From assembly GCA_016744805.1 (NCBI GenBank), contig JADGDQ010000019.1, positions 1 through 35,540 of the forward strand: 35,540 nucleotides of DNA. The letters are read 5' to 3'. The position numbers were made by a program, and so were the translations under genes. The notes under the pieces were generated by a model that did not search any database, had not been told where the DNA came from, and worked only from the letters and a program-made list of their open reading frames with translations. This document shows, one piece after another, positions 24,751 to 32,894 of this stretch (position 1 is its first letter; every line of letters starts with the position of its first letter). Source of the DNA: Sulfurovaceae bacterium. GTDB lineage: Bacteria > Campylobacterota > Campylobacteria > Campylobacterales > Sulfurovaceae.

Positions 24751-26039
24751 TTTATTTCCATTTTATTGTGAATTTTTGGCGTAGAGTCTATCTCAAATTC
24801 TTCTCGAAACTTAGAGATAAAAGAGCTAATAACTCCTGATACAGCAGGAGCAAATACGCAAATTGTTTTGCCATTCATAATATCTGCAATACCTAATAAC
24901 TTATCTATATCTTGGCTTGTCGCCTCTTTGCGTAAAATCTTGGCAACAATTTTATCACTCCAACCTGTACCTTCTCTACATGGTGTACATTGACCACAAG
25001 ACTCATGGTGATAAAACTCCAAGAGGTTTTTAAGAGCCTCTACCATATTGGTATCTTCATCCATCACAATCATACCACCAGTACCAAGCGATGAACCCAA
25101 AGAGCGGAGTGTCTCATAATCTAGTGTAGCGTTAGCAACCTCATCAGCAGTAAGCACAGGAGTAGATGAGCCTCCAGGGATAACAGCTTTGAGTTTTTTG
25201 TCTCCTCGTATACCACCACCAAAATGGTTAATATACTCTAGCATTGGTGTCCCAAAAGCCACCTCATAGACACCTGCATTTTTGATATGTCCACTCATAG
25301 CAAACAGCAGTGTCCCTGCACTCTGCGAAGTTCCATATTTACTATAGGCTAACGCTCCATTTTGGACAATATATGGAACTGTAGCGATGGTCTCTACATT
25401 ATTTACAAGTGTAGGATTACCAAAATACCACTCTGGCTCTTTATTTTTGGGTTTAAGTCTTGGATGTCCTCTTTTACCCTCTAATGATTCTAAAAGAGCT
25501 GACTTTTCACCACATATATACGCCCCTGCTCCTCTGTGGATAGTTATATCCAAATCAAAATCTGTATTAGCAAGACCTTTTCCCAAAAATCCAGAGCTAT
25601 ACGCCTCATCAATAGCATCTTGTAGTATCTTCTCAAACCCTTGATACTCTCCACGAATATAAATATACGCCTCATTTGCACCAATAGCATACGAAGTGAG
25701 TATCATACCCTCTATAAGTAGATGTGGGTCTTTACTAATAATTTGACGGTCTTTAAATGTCCCTGGTTCTGACTCATCACAGTTAACTACAAGATATGAG
25801 GGTCTACTATCATCTGTAGGCATCAAAAGCCACTTCTCACCTGCCAAAGCTCCTCCTCCACCCTTTCCTCTTAGACCACTCTCTTGGACAGCAGTTGTAA
25901 TATCACTCGCTGGTCTAAAAAGAGCTGTACGCAGTGTGCTATAGGCTCCATGTTCGAGTGCAGTAGCGAGAGTATGACTATTGGGGATTCTAAATTTTTG
26001 ACTGACTATGCGTGTCTCTTGTAGTGTGGTATCACTCAT
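24747..26039 (-). CDS. nuoF: NADH-quinone oxidoreductase subunit F (NuoF)
   Basis: A 430-residue flavoprotein. GLRGKGGGGALAGEKW is the NADH/FMN-binding loop. NCDESEPGTFKDR and GAGAYICGEKSALLESLEG are FMN-site landmarks. CGQCTPCREG plus a later Cys (TICVFAP) hold the N3 [4Fe-4S] cluster. It takes electrons from NADH. The canonical form is notable, as many Campylobacterota lack NuoE and NuoF. ATGA overlaps occur on both sides. Confidence 0.95.
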   Translation of the reverse strand: MSDTTLQETRIVSQKFRIPNSHTLATALEHGAYSTLRTALFRPASDITTAVQESGLRGKGGGGALAGEKWLLMPTDDSRPSYLVVNCDESEPGTFKDRQIISKDPHLLIEGMILTSYAIGANEAYIYIRGEYQGFEKILQDAIDEAYSSGFLGKGLANTDFDLDITIHRGAGAYICGEKSALLESLEGKRGHPRLKPKNKEPEWYFGNPTLVNNVETIATVPYIVQNGALAYSKYGTSQSAGTLLFAMSGHIKNAGVYEVAFGTPMLEYINHFGGGIRGDKKLKAVIPGGSSTPVLTADEVANATLDYETLRSLGSSLGTGGMIVMDEDTNMVEALKNLLEFYHHESCGQCTPCREGTGWSDKIVAKILRKEATSQDIDKLLGIADIMNGKTICVFAPAVSGVISSFISKFREEFEIDSTPKIHNKMEIK

Positions 26040-26509
26040 TGTAACTCCTCTAATATCTTCTCTACTCTCTCTATGGTTAAGCTCTCATAGTTTGTTTGGT
26101 TTATCTGCATCATAGGAGCTGTACCACAAGAACCCAAACACTCTACCTGTGTAAGTGTAAACTTGCCATCTTTTGTAGTCTGCCCTACTTCTATATCAAG
26201 AGTTTTTTTGATATAAGCCAAAATATCCTCTTTGCCACACAACGCACACGAGAGTGTTTTACAAAGCTGAATATGATGCTCTCCTACTGGGGCAAGGTTA
26301 AACATAGTATAAAATGTAGCTGTTTTATATATCTCCATGGCTGGTCGTGTAGTATACTTACTTATCTCTTCCATAGCTTCCAAAGAGATAAATCCTTCTT
26401 GTTCTTGTACCATCCATAAAAGCGGAAGTGTTAATGCTTTTGGACTTGGGTATCTCTTTTGTAACTGCTCTATCTTGGTTATATTTGTCTCATCAAAGCT
26501 AAAACTCAT
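26036..26509 (-). CDS. nuoE: NADH-quinone oxidoreductase subunit E (NuoE)
   Basis: A 157-residue 24-kDa-type subunit. CKTLSCALCG and CLGSCG supply the Cys ligands of the N1a [2Fe-2S] cluster, and ATFYTMFNLAPVG is the usual preceding block. It binds NuoF, with which it overlaps by 4 bases; it also overlaps NuoCD by 4 bases. Confidence 0.94.
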   Translation of the reverse strand: MSFSFDETNITKIEQLQKRYPSPKALTLPLLWMVQEQEGFISLEAMEEISKYTTRPAMEIYKTATFYTMFNLAPVGEHHIQLCKTLSCALCGKEDILAYIKKTLDIEVGQTTKDGKFTLTQVECLGSCGTAPMMQINQTNYESLTIERVEKILEELQ

Positions 26510-28191
26510 CTATCCATCTCTCCTGCTATAATATTTAGGCTACCTAGAGTCAAAATAGCATCTCCTACTTGATAATTTTCTATAATCTTAGGATACGATG
26601 CCATATGTGCATAGCTTGGGGCTCTTACTTTGACCTTGTAGGGTGTACCACTACCATCACTTACTATATAAAACCCTAACTCTCCATTAGCAGCCTCATA
26701 CCCTCCATAAAACTCCCCTTTAGGGACTTGCACCCCTTCATAAACGAGTTTAAATTGATTCATCATCCCCTCAATAGTTCCATAGACCTCATCTTTGGGT
26801 GGCAAAGAGATACGAGGGTCACTTACTCTAATAGCACCACTTGGTATCCCTTTGGTCGCTTGACGAATAATTTTCATACTTTGGACTATCTCTTCAAATC
26901 GTACCATCATTCTATCATAAGTATCACCCATAGACCCAACCACCATATCATACTCAAAATGGTCATAATAGTAGTATGGATTAGCCGAACGAACATCATA
27001 CGCCACACCACTTGCACGAAGATTAGGTCCTGTAAATCCATAGCTTAGAGCCTCTTGTGCAGAGACTGGTGAGATATTTTGTAACCTATCTTGAAAAATT
27101 CTATTGTGTTCTATCATCAACAAAGAGTCATCAAGCCCCTTTTGTACCTTTGATAAAACTGATTCTAAATCACTCTCCCACCCATCATAAAGGTCATGAG
27201 TCATCCCACCAATACGCATATAACTATTAGTAAGCCTAGCCCCTGTGAGTTTACTCAAAAAATCATAGGCATCATTTCGTGGATTAAAAAGATACCAGTA
27301 ATTTGTCTGTCCACCCATATCCAAAAGTCCCGCAGCCAAACAGACAAGATGGTCTATAATGCGTGAGAGTTCGCCTAGTATAACACGGATAAAAATCCCT
27401 CTATCAGGCAGAGTAATCTCCATCATGTCTTCTACTGTTTTGGCAAAAGCTATATTATTCATAAGTGCAGAGCAGTAGTTGAGCCTATCTGTATAGGGGA
27501 TAATTTGATTATAGGGGTGGTTCTCACAACTTTTTTCAAAGCCTCGGTGTAGATACCCTATCTCACTAGCTCCTGCTACAATCTTCTCTCCATCAAGTGC
27601 TACAAGTGTACGAATAGTCCCATGGCTAGCAGGGTGTGAGGGACCTAGATTAAGTATCATAAGGTCATCTCTATCCATATCTAACTCTCTCTCTTTGAGT
27701 AGTGGGGTCATCTCATCGAGCATATCTTGCGTTGTAGTACAGAGTTGTCCTTTGGTAATTTCATAATCTTTCCGCAGTGGATGCCCTATAAACTCATTAT
27801 GGTTTAAAATTCTTTTAAGCGTTTTATGCCCTCTGAATTTTATACCATACTGATCAAATACCTCTCGTTCTAACCAATCAGCTACTGAATAAAGACTACT
27901 AAGCGTCTCAACTCCTAGTGCTAAATCTGTAAGTATAACTCCAAGAGTCAAAGTGTTTTCAAACTCTTTACTACGAAATAAATATCGGAGTTCAAATCTA
28001 CTCTGTGAGGGATGAGAAAGATAAAGATTATCAATAGCAGTAATATCTAAAAGTAGAGGATACTCAAGCTCATTTTTAATATAGGTTACTATCTCTTGGA
28101 GCATAGCACTCTCTATTAATAAATATTTTTCTGTTTTATCTAGTTTACTTGAAGGAAACTTCTCTATAAGTTGTAAATACTCAGATAACAT
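26506..28191 (-). CDS. nuoCD: Fused NADH-quinone oxidoreductase subunits C and D (NuoCD)
   Basis: A 561-residue fusion. Residues 1 to about 160 are NuoC (30 kDa): LEREVFDQYGIKFRGHKTLKRIL and GHPLRKDYE. From about 175 onward lies NuoD (49 kDa): LGPSHPASHGTIR, EIGYLHRGFEK, and the C-terminal LGSLNIIAGEMDR. NuoD helps form the quinone-binding cavity. The RBS AAGGAATC precedes the ATG. A TATAAT on the minus strand at 28224-28229 is a likely promoter. No other nuo genes are in the window. Confidence 0.95.
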   Translation of the reverse strand: MLSEYLQLIEKFPSSKLDKTEKYLLIESAMLQEIVTYIKNELEYPLLLDITAIDNLYLSHPSQSRFELRYLFRSKEFENTLTLGVILTDLALGVETLSSLYSVADWLEREVFDQYGIKFRGHKTLKRILNHNEFIGHPLRKDYEITKGQLCTTTQDMLDEMTPLLKERELDMDRDDLMILNLGPSHPASHGTIRTLVALDGEKIVAGASEIGYLHRGFEKSCENHPYNQIIPYTDRLNYCSALMNNIAFAKTVEDMMEITLPDRGIFIRVILGELSRIIDHLVCLAAGLLDMGGQTNYWYLFNPRNDAYDFLSKLTGARLTNSYMRIGGMTHDLYDGWESDLESVLSKVQKGLDDSLLMIEHNRIFQDRLQNISPVSAQEALSYGFTGPNLRASGVAYDVRSANPYYYYDHFEYDMVVGSMGDTYDRMMVRFEEIVQSMKIIRQATKGIPSGAIRVSDPRISLPPKDEVYGTIEGMMNQFKLVYEGVQVPKGEFYGGYEAANGELGFYIVSDGSGTPYKVKVRAPSYAHMASYPKIIENYQVGDAILTLGSLNIIAGEMDR

Positions 28192-28223
28192 CTGATTCCT
28201 TGTTATATATTATTATTTTTGCA

Positions 28224-28258
28224 ATTATAACAAAAGATTGGATAAGCTATGGTATAAT
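28224..28258. promoter_or_regulatory. Divergent promoters of nuoCD and hisG
   Basis: Minus-strand TATAAT (28229-28224) faces nuoCD, and plus-strand TATAAT (28253-28258), preceded by TATGG, faces hisG. The two elements are so close that the -35 regions overlap. Confidence 0.5.
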
Positions 28259-28286
28259 CGCGTCCATTGTTAAAAGGAAAGAGATT

Positions 28287-28907
28287 ATGTTAACTATTGC
28301 CCTACCAAAAGGTAGAATAGCCGAAGAAACCCTAGAGATATTTACTGAAATATTTGGTGGGGAGTTTAAGTTTGAGAGTCGTAAACTTATTTTGGATATT
28401 GGAGAGTTTAGATTCCTCAATGTACGAAACCAAGATGTACCCACTTATGTAGAGCATGGAGCTGCTGATATTGGTGTGGTGGGTCTAGATGTGATTACAG
28501 AAAAAGAGCTTGATATTATTAAGCTTTTGGATATGCAACTAGGCAAATGTAAAGTATCTATTGGTATCAAAAACGAAGATGAACTCGACTGGAATAAGCC
28601 AAATATCAAAATAGCTACCAAAATGGTTAATATTACCAAAGACTATTTTTCACAAAAAGCTGTAGGTGTAGAGGTGATTAAGCTCTATGGCTCTATAGAA
28701 CTAGCTCCTCTTGTTGGACTTGCTGATGCTATTGTGGATATTGTAGAGACAGGAAGTACTATGCGTGAAAATGGTCTAAAGGTAGCAGAAGATATTATGG
28801 ACTCATCTGCTCATCTTATTGCCAACAAAAATAGCTATTACTCCAAAAAAGAGGAGATTCTCTCTTTGTATGAAAAAATAGACCAAGTAGTACAAAGTCG
28901 TGCCTAG
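28287..28907 (+). CDS. hisG: ATP phosphoribosyltransferase, short form (HisG)
   Basis: A 206-residue catalytic subunit that joins ATP and PRPP in the first step of histidine synthesis. MLTIALPKGRIAEETL, GLDVITEKELDI and VDIVETGSTMRENGL are diagnostic. The short form lacks the C-terminal regulatory domain and normally needs HisZ, which is not in the window. I chose the ATG at 28287 with AAAGGAAAG before it; the open frame upstream crosses the promoter. Confidence 0.95.
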   Translation: MLTIALPKGRIAEETLEIFTEIFGGEFKFESRKLILDIGEFRFLNVRNQDVPTYVEHGAADIGVVGLDVITEKELDIIKLLDMQLGKCKVSIGIKNEDELDWNKPNIKIATKMVNITKDYFSQKAVGVEVIKLYGSIELAPLVGLADAIVDIVETGSTMRENGLKVAEDIMDSSAHLIANKNSYYSKKEEILSLYEKIDQVVQSRA

Positions 28908-29601
28908 GAGTACTGCTCTTGACCTCTATGCCAAAATAGAAGACCTCTTGGGTGTCAAAGAGGCTTCACCTAAACTCTATGCTCATTACTTCTTGACTCT
29001 AGGGAGTATAGAGTTTGACTCTCTCTTAGATGTAGGGTGTGGGAGTGGTGATTTTTTGTATCAAGTAGATAAAGCTTTTGCTCCTCAACTCCTACGAGGT
29101 ATAGACCTAAGCCCACAAATGATAGAACAAAGTAAAAACTATAATCTTGATACAAGAGTGCAAGATTTATGTAGTGTAGAGGAGTCATTTGATGTAATTA
29201 CTGCGGTCTTTGATATGCTTAACTATCTTGACAAGCCATCACTCCAAAGCTTTTTGGTCTGTATTGAAAACTCTCTTACTCCACAAGGATACTTTTTGTG
29301 CGATATAAATACACTCTTTGGATTTGAAGAGGTAGCTGTGGGTTCATTGAGTATTGATGATAATGAGAGATTTCTTGCCATAGAGAGCGATTTTGACGCT
29401 GATATTTATAACTCTGATTTTACTCTTTTTGAAAAAGATGGCTCTTGCTATAAAAAATCTAAAGAGAGCATCAAACAGTATTACCACAAAGTCCAAGAGA
29501 TAGTAAAATTATTACCAAATATGCAACTTATAGCCCAAGATAAAGTAACGCTCTATCTTGATGTACCAGATAAAGAGTTTTTGGTCTTTCGGAAAATATA
29601 A
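28900..29601 (+). CDS. Class I SAM-dependent methyltransferase
   Basis: A 233-residue methyltransferase. LLDVGCGSGDFLYQV is motif I for SAM binding, GIDLSPQMIEQSK motif II, and FDVITAVFDMLNYL motif III/IV. The substrate is not evident. It starts with GTG overlapping the last 8 bases of hisG, so it is co-transcribed with it. Confidence 0.85.
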   Translation: MPRSTALDLYAKIEDLLGVKEASPKLYAHYFLTLGSIEFDSLLDVGCGSGDFLYQVDKAFAPQLLRGIDLSPQMIEQSKNYNLDTRVQDLCSVEESFDVITAVFDMLNYLDKPSLQSFLVCIENSLTPQGYFLCDINTLFGFEEVAVGSLSIDDNERFLAIESDFDADIYNSDFTLFEKDGSCYKKSKESIKQYYHKVQEIVKLLPNMQLIAQDKVTLYLDVPDKEFLVFRKI

Positions 29602-29613
29602 AGAGTAACGGGC

Positions 29614-31209
29614 TTAATGCCCATACTCCTCTATATATGCTTCATAATCACCCTCAAAATCTATAAGTGTACCATCTTCATTTATCTTAATAATACGGTT
29701 TGCAAAAGCATCAATAAGCTCACGGTCATGGCTTACACAGATAACACCACCATCATAACTATGCAGAGCCTCACCAAGTGCTACAATTGCTTCAAGGTCT
29801 AGGTGGTTGTTTGGCTCATCGAGTACCAAGAAATTTGCAGAATCCATCATCATCTTAGAGAGCATTATACGATGTTTCTCACCACCTGAACACTCTTCTA
29901 CCTTTTTCTCTTGATCTTCACCAGAAAAGAGCATTCTCCCCAAAACTTTACGCAACTCATCAATATGCCACTTAGGGTCATGCCCTTGAAGCCAATCATA
30001 AAGTTTATTATCCCCTACTACTACATCTGTAGCATTTTGAGGGAAATAACTTGTAGTAATAGTTTGCCCCCATTTATAAGTACCACTCTCTTGGGTGATA
30101 TTTTCCATAAGTATCTCTAGGAGTGTTGTTTTTCCTATACCGTTAGATCCAATAAGAGCTACTTTATCACCTTTTTCAATTTTTAAAGATATATCTTTAA
30201 ATACCTCTGTATCATCATAGCTTTTGGCTAAATTTACTATTTCAAGAACTTCATTTCCTATATCTCTATGAGGACGGAACATAATAGAGGGGTCTCTTCT
30301 GCTAGAGAGCTTAATATCTGCTACATCTAGTTTATCTAATCTTTTTTGACGACTTGTTGCTTGCTTGGCTTTGGATGCATTTGCAGAAAATCGTGCAATA
30401 AACTTTTCTAACTCATCTTTTTCTTTAACCGCCTTGCCTCGGTCTGCTTCTGCCTGTTTTGCCACAAGATTAGCAGCGATATACCAATCATCATAGTTTC
30501 CTGTAAATTCTCTAATATCAGAAAAGTCCAAATCCAAAATATGCGTTACAACCCCATTGATAAAGTGTCTATCATGCGAAATTACCAAAAGCACACCTTC
30601 ATGTCTTTTGAGTTCATTCTCTAGCCAACCAATAGTTTCAATATCAAGGTTGTTTGTAGGCTCATCTAGTAGTAAAATATCAGGCTTCAAAAAGAGTACT
30701 TGGGCTAAAAGAATCTTAAACTTATCGCCTCCTGTAATAGAACTCATCAACTCATCATGTTCAGATGCTTTAAATCCTAATGATTCAAGAAGTTTTTCTA
30801 TTTTGACATCACTCTCATAAGTAGGGTCTTCATCGGCACAAATCATCTCTAGTTCAGCTAGACGATTATTTACTGCATCATCCTCAAAGTCACCCTCCAT
30901 ATAGAGTTTCTCTTTCTCTTTTTGGGCATCAAATAGTTTTTTATTTCCATACAAAACAGCATCACGAAGTGTAAACTCCTCAAACGCATACTGGTTTTGA
31001 CTCAACATACCCAATTTAAATCCAGGTTGTATCTGTACTTCACCATCAGACTGTTCTATTTCTCCTGCTAGAATTTTCATAAGAGTCGATTTACCAGCAC
31101 CATTTGCACCAATCAATCCATATCTCTTTCCTCTATCAAGCGTTATATTTATTTTATCAAAGAGTACCCTCTTTCCATATCGCTGTATTAAATTTACTGT
31201 ACTAATCAT
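29614..31209 (-). CDS. ybiT: ABC-F family ATPase, YbiT-like
   Basis: A 531-residue protein with two ABC domains and no membrane part. The first Walker A is GANGAGKST, the second GSNGIGKTT. A linker rich in charged residues (FSANASKAKQATSRQKRLDK) joins them. Length and sequence match YbiT, a ribosome-associated ABC-F protein. The first signature is degenerate (SITGGDK in place of LSGG), as in YbiT itself; the second is CSGGEK. It probably acts on the ribosome during translation. Confidence 0.88.
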   Translation of the reverse strand: MISTVNLIQRYGKRVLFDKINITLDRGKRYGLIGANGAGKSTLMKILAGEIEQSDGEVQIQPGFKLGMLSQNQYAFEEFTLRDAVLYGNKKLFDAQKEKEKLYMEGDFEDDAVNNRLAELEMICADEDPTYESDVKIEKLLESLGFKASEHDELMSSITGGDKFKILLAQVLFLKPDILLLDEPTNNLDIETIGWLENELKRHEGVLLVISHDRHFINGVVTHILDLDFSDIREFTGNYDDWYIAANLVAKQAEADRGKAVKEKDELEKFIARFSANASKAKQATSRQKRLDKLDVADIKLSSRRDPSIMFRPHRDIGNEVLEIVNLAKSYDDTEVFKDISLKIEKGDKVALIGSNGIGKTTLLEILMENITQESGTYKWGQTITTSYFPQNATDVVVGDNKLYDWLQGHDPKWHIDELRKVLGRMLFSGEDQEKKVEECSGGEKHRIMLSKMMMDSANFLVLDEPNNHLDLEAIVALGEALHSYDGGVICVSHDRELIDAFANRIIKINEDGTLIDFEGDYEAYIEEYGH

Positions 31210-31288
31210 TTTATGTATTCCTTATAATAATAACATCTATGTAATATTTTTGTTATTCTATCGAAAGGAACTGAATAGTAATTTAGGA

Positions 31289-31294
31289 TATAAT
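31289..31294 (+). promoter_or_regulatory. -10 element of the hypothetical-apaH pair
   Basis: TATAAT lies 28 bases before the ATG at 31322, with AAGGAGCGG as RBS. It should drive both 31322 and apaH. Confidence 0.55.
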
Positions 31295-31321
31295 TTGATA
31301 AAATAATAAGGAGCGGAAACT

Positions 31322-31726
31322 ATGGCATATTTCTCAAACGCAAAAAAAGGTGACAAAGTCTATGGTCTTATCTTTGGAAAAGGGAAAATCATTGATGTTT
31401 TTCCTAATAGCTATTACACATTAATGATAGAATTTAATAATGGTTATGAAGTTCCATATACAGAAGATGGGATACCAAGCTGGGGTAATTTCAAAAAACA
31501 AACTATGTATTATCGTGAAGATGTTGATTTGTGTAACGAAGACTTTTCTCCTGTAGAAAAAGTCCTAGCCCCAAAAAAGATTATCAAACTAAGAGAGAAG
31601 AAAAAACTAGAGATACGACTTCCATCAGGTATATGGAAAAATATTAAAAAAGCTGATGATGCATATATAGAACAGCTACTTACAAACGAACAGTATCATC
31701 TTTTTAGAAAGAAAAAGAGCAAGTAG
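31322..31726 (+). CDS. Hypothetical protein
   Basis: A 134-residue protein that starts MAYFSNAKKGDKVYGLIFGK. The N terminus is rich in beta-strand-like alternation (KGDKVYGLIFGKGKIIDVFP resembles an SH3-type barrel). The C terminus is basic. The stop is 3 bases before apaH, so the two are translated together. I recognise no named family. Confidence 0.75.
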   Translation: MAYFSNAKKGDKVYGLIFGKGKIIDVFPNSYYTLMIEFNNGYEVPYTEDGIPSWGNFKKQTMYYREDVDLCNEDFSPVEKVLAPKKIIKLREKKKLEIRLPSGIWKNIKKADDAYIEQLLTNEQYHLFRKKKSK

Positions 31727-31729
31727 AGT

Positions 31730-32542
31730 ATGGTATGGGTAATAGGTGATATACAAGGGTGCTATCAAGCACTCAAAACTCTTTTAAAAAAAATAGATTT
31801 TAATCCTAAAGAAGATAGATTATGGATTGCTGGTGATTTGGTAAACCGTGGTGAGGGGTCATTAGAGACTCTCTCTTATCTTTATTCAATCAAAGACTCT
31901 GTAGATATAGTTTTAGGGAACCATGATATAGCTCTTATTGGTGCATATTATGGTATAAAAAAAAGTAACCCTACTATAGACCCTATACTCAAAGCCTCTA
32001 ATAGCAAAGAGCTTATAGAGTGGCTTCGTCAGGGAAAATTTCTTCATATTGACCAAAAACTAGGGTACTGTATGGCACATGCTGGTATCTCTCCTGCATA
32101 TACTCTAAAGATGGCAATAGATGCCTCTAAAGAGTTAGAAAAATCTATGCAAGGAGAGAACTCTAAAGCGTGGCTCAAAGAGATGTTTGCCAAAAATATC
32201 TCTCAATATAACCCTAAAGCAAGCAAAATAGATACTCAAAGATATGCTCTAGCCTCGTTTATTAGAATGCGTTTTTGTGATAATAACGGAATATTTGATT
32301 TCAAACAAAAAGGCTCTCCTAGCTCTTTGGCATTGGATAAACAGCATCTTAAACCTTGGTTTAAAAACCCTACAAGAAAAGATATAGACCTTAAAATACT
32401 CTTTGGTCACTGGTCGACACTAGGGTTTTATAATAATAATAAAGTATGTTCACTAGATACAGGATGTGTATGGGGTGGAGAACTCACGGCTATGAGAATT
32501 GATGATGCAAGCGAACAGATTGTACAAGTAGCGTGTGAGTAG
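31730..32542 (+). CDS. apaH: Symmetrical bis(5'-nucleosyl)-tetraphosphatase
   Basis: A 270-residue metallophosphatase that hydrolyses Ap4A to two ADP. GDIQGC, GDLVNRG, LGNHD and HAGISP hold the metal-binding residues. The length is normal. ApaH also removes Np4 caps from RNA in some bacteria. Confidence 0.94.
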   Translation: MVWVIGDIQGCYQALKTLLKKIDFNPKEDRLWIAGDLVNRGEGSLETLSYLYSIKDSVDIVLGNHDIALIGAYYGIKKSNPTIDPILKASNSKELIEWLRQGKFLHIDQKLGYCMAHAGISPAYTLKMAIDASKELEKSMQGENSKAWLKEMFAKNISQYNPKASKIDTQRYALASFIRMRFCDNNGIFDFKQKGSPSSLALDKQHLKPWFKNPTRKDIDLKILFGHWSTLGFYNNNKVCSLDTGCVWGGELTAMRIDDASEQIVQVACE

Positions 32543-32543
32543 G

Positions 32544-32747
32544 CTACTTATCCAAAGGGTTATCACTACGATTTTTTGCTTTTCTTTCAAAAGCTTTATT
32601 TGATGGAGTATTTTCTACCGAAAAAAGCCCTGCTCCAAAAAGTACACACCCTTTACATCCAGGGTCACACTTGTGACTTAATAGCCTACACCACTCTTTC
32701 TCATCACCCTCTTTTGTAAGGTGTTGACATCCCCATCCACTACTCAT
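32544..32747 (-). CDS. Small Cys-rich protein
   Basis: A 67-residue protein with five Cys near the N terminus (GWGCQHL, EWCRLL, HKCDPGCKGC), which suggests a metal or Fe-S site. The ATG at 32747 has AGGAG before it; the upstream hydrophobic extension of the open frame to 32825 is probably not translated. I recognise no named family. Confidence 0.65.
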   Translation of the reverse strand: MSSGWGCQHLTKEGDEKEWCRLLSHKCDPGCKGCVLFGAGLFSVENTPSNKAFERKAKNRSDNPLDK

Positions 32748-32858
32748 AACTTCTCCTAAAATAATCTTATCTATACTATCTATAAAAAATAGTATAAAAA
32801 AAACTATATTCAAAAGGTATCCCAAAATATGAGATACCTAACACGCCTTCTTTCTCAC

Positions 32859-32880
32859 CTCTTTATAAAAATTTAAAGAG
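32859..32880 (-). terminator. Weak stem-loop after the adhesin gene
   Basis: CTCTTTA (32859-32865) and TAAAGAG (32874-32880) form a 7-bp stem with an AT-rich loop. No T-run follows on the minus strand. Confidence 0.3.
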
Positions 32881-32894
32881 ATGAAATGTATATC

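Noticed and set aside
29614-31209. Degenerate first ABC signature as evidence of a broken gene
   Set aside because: YbiT-type proteins normally lack a canonical first LSGG, and all other motifs are intact.
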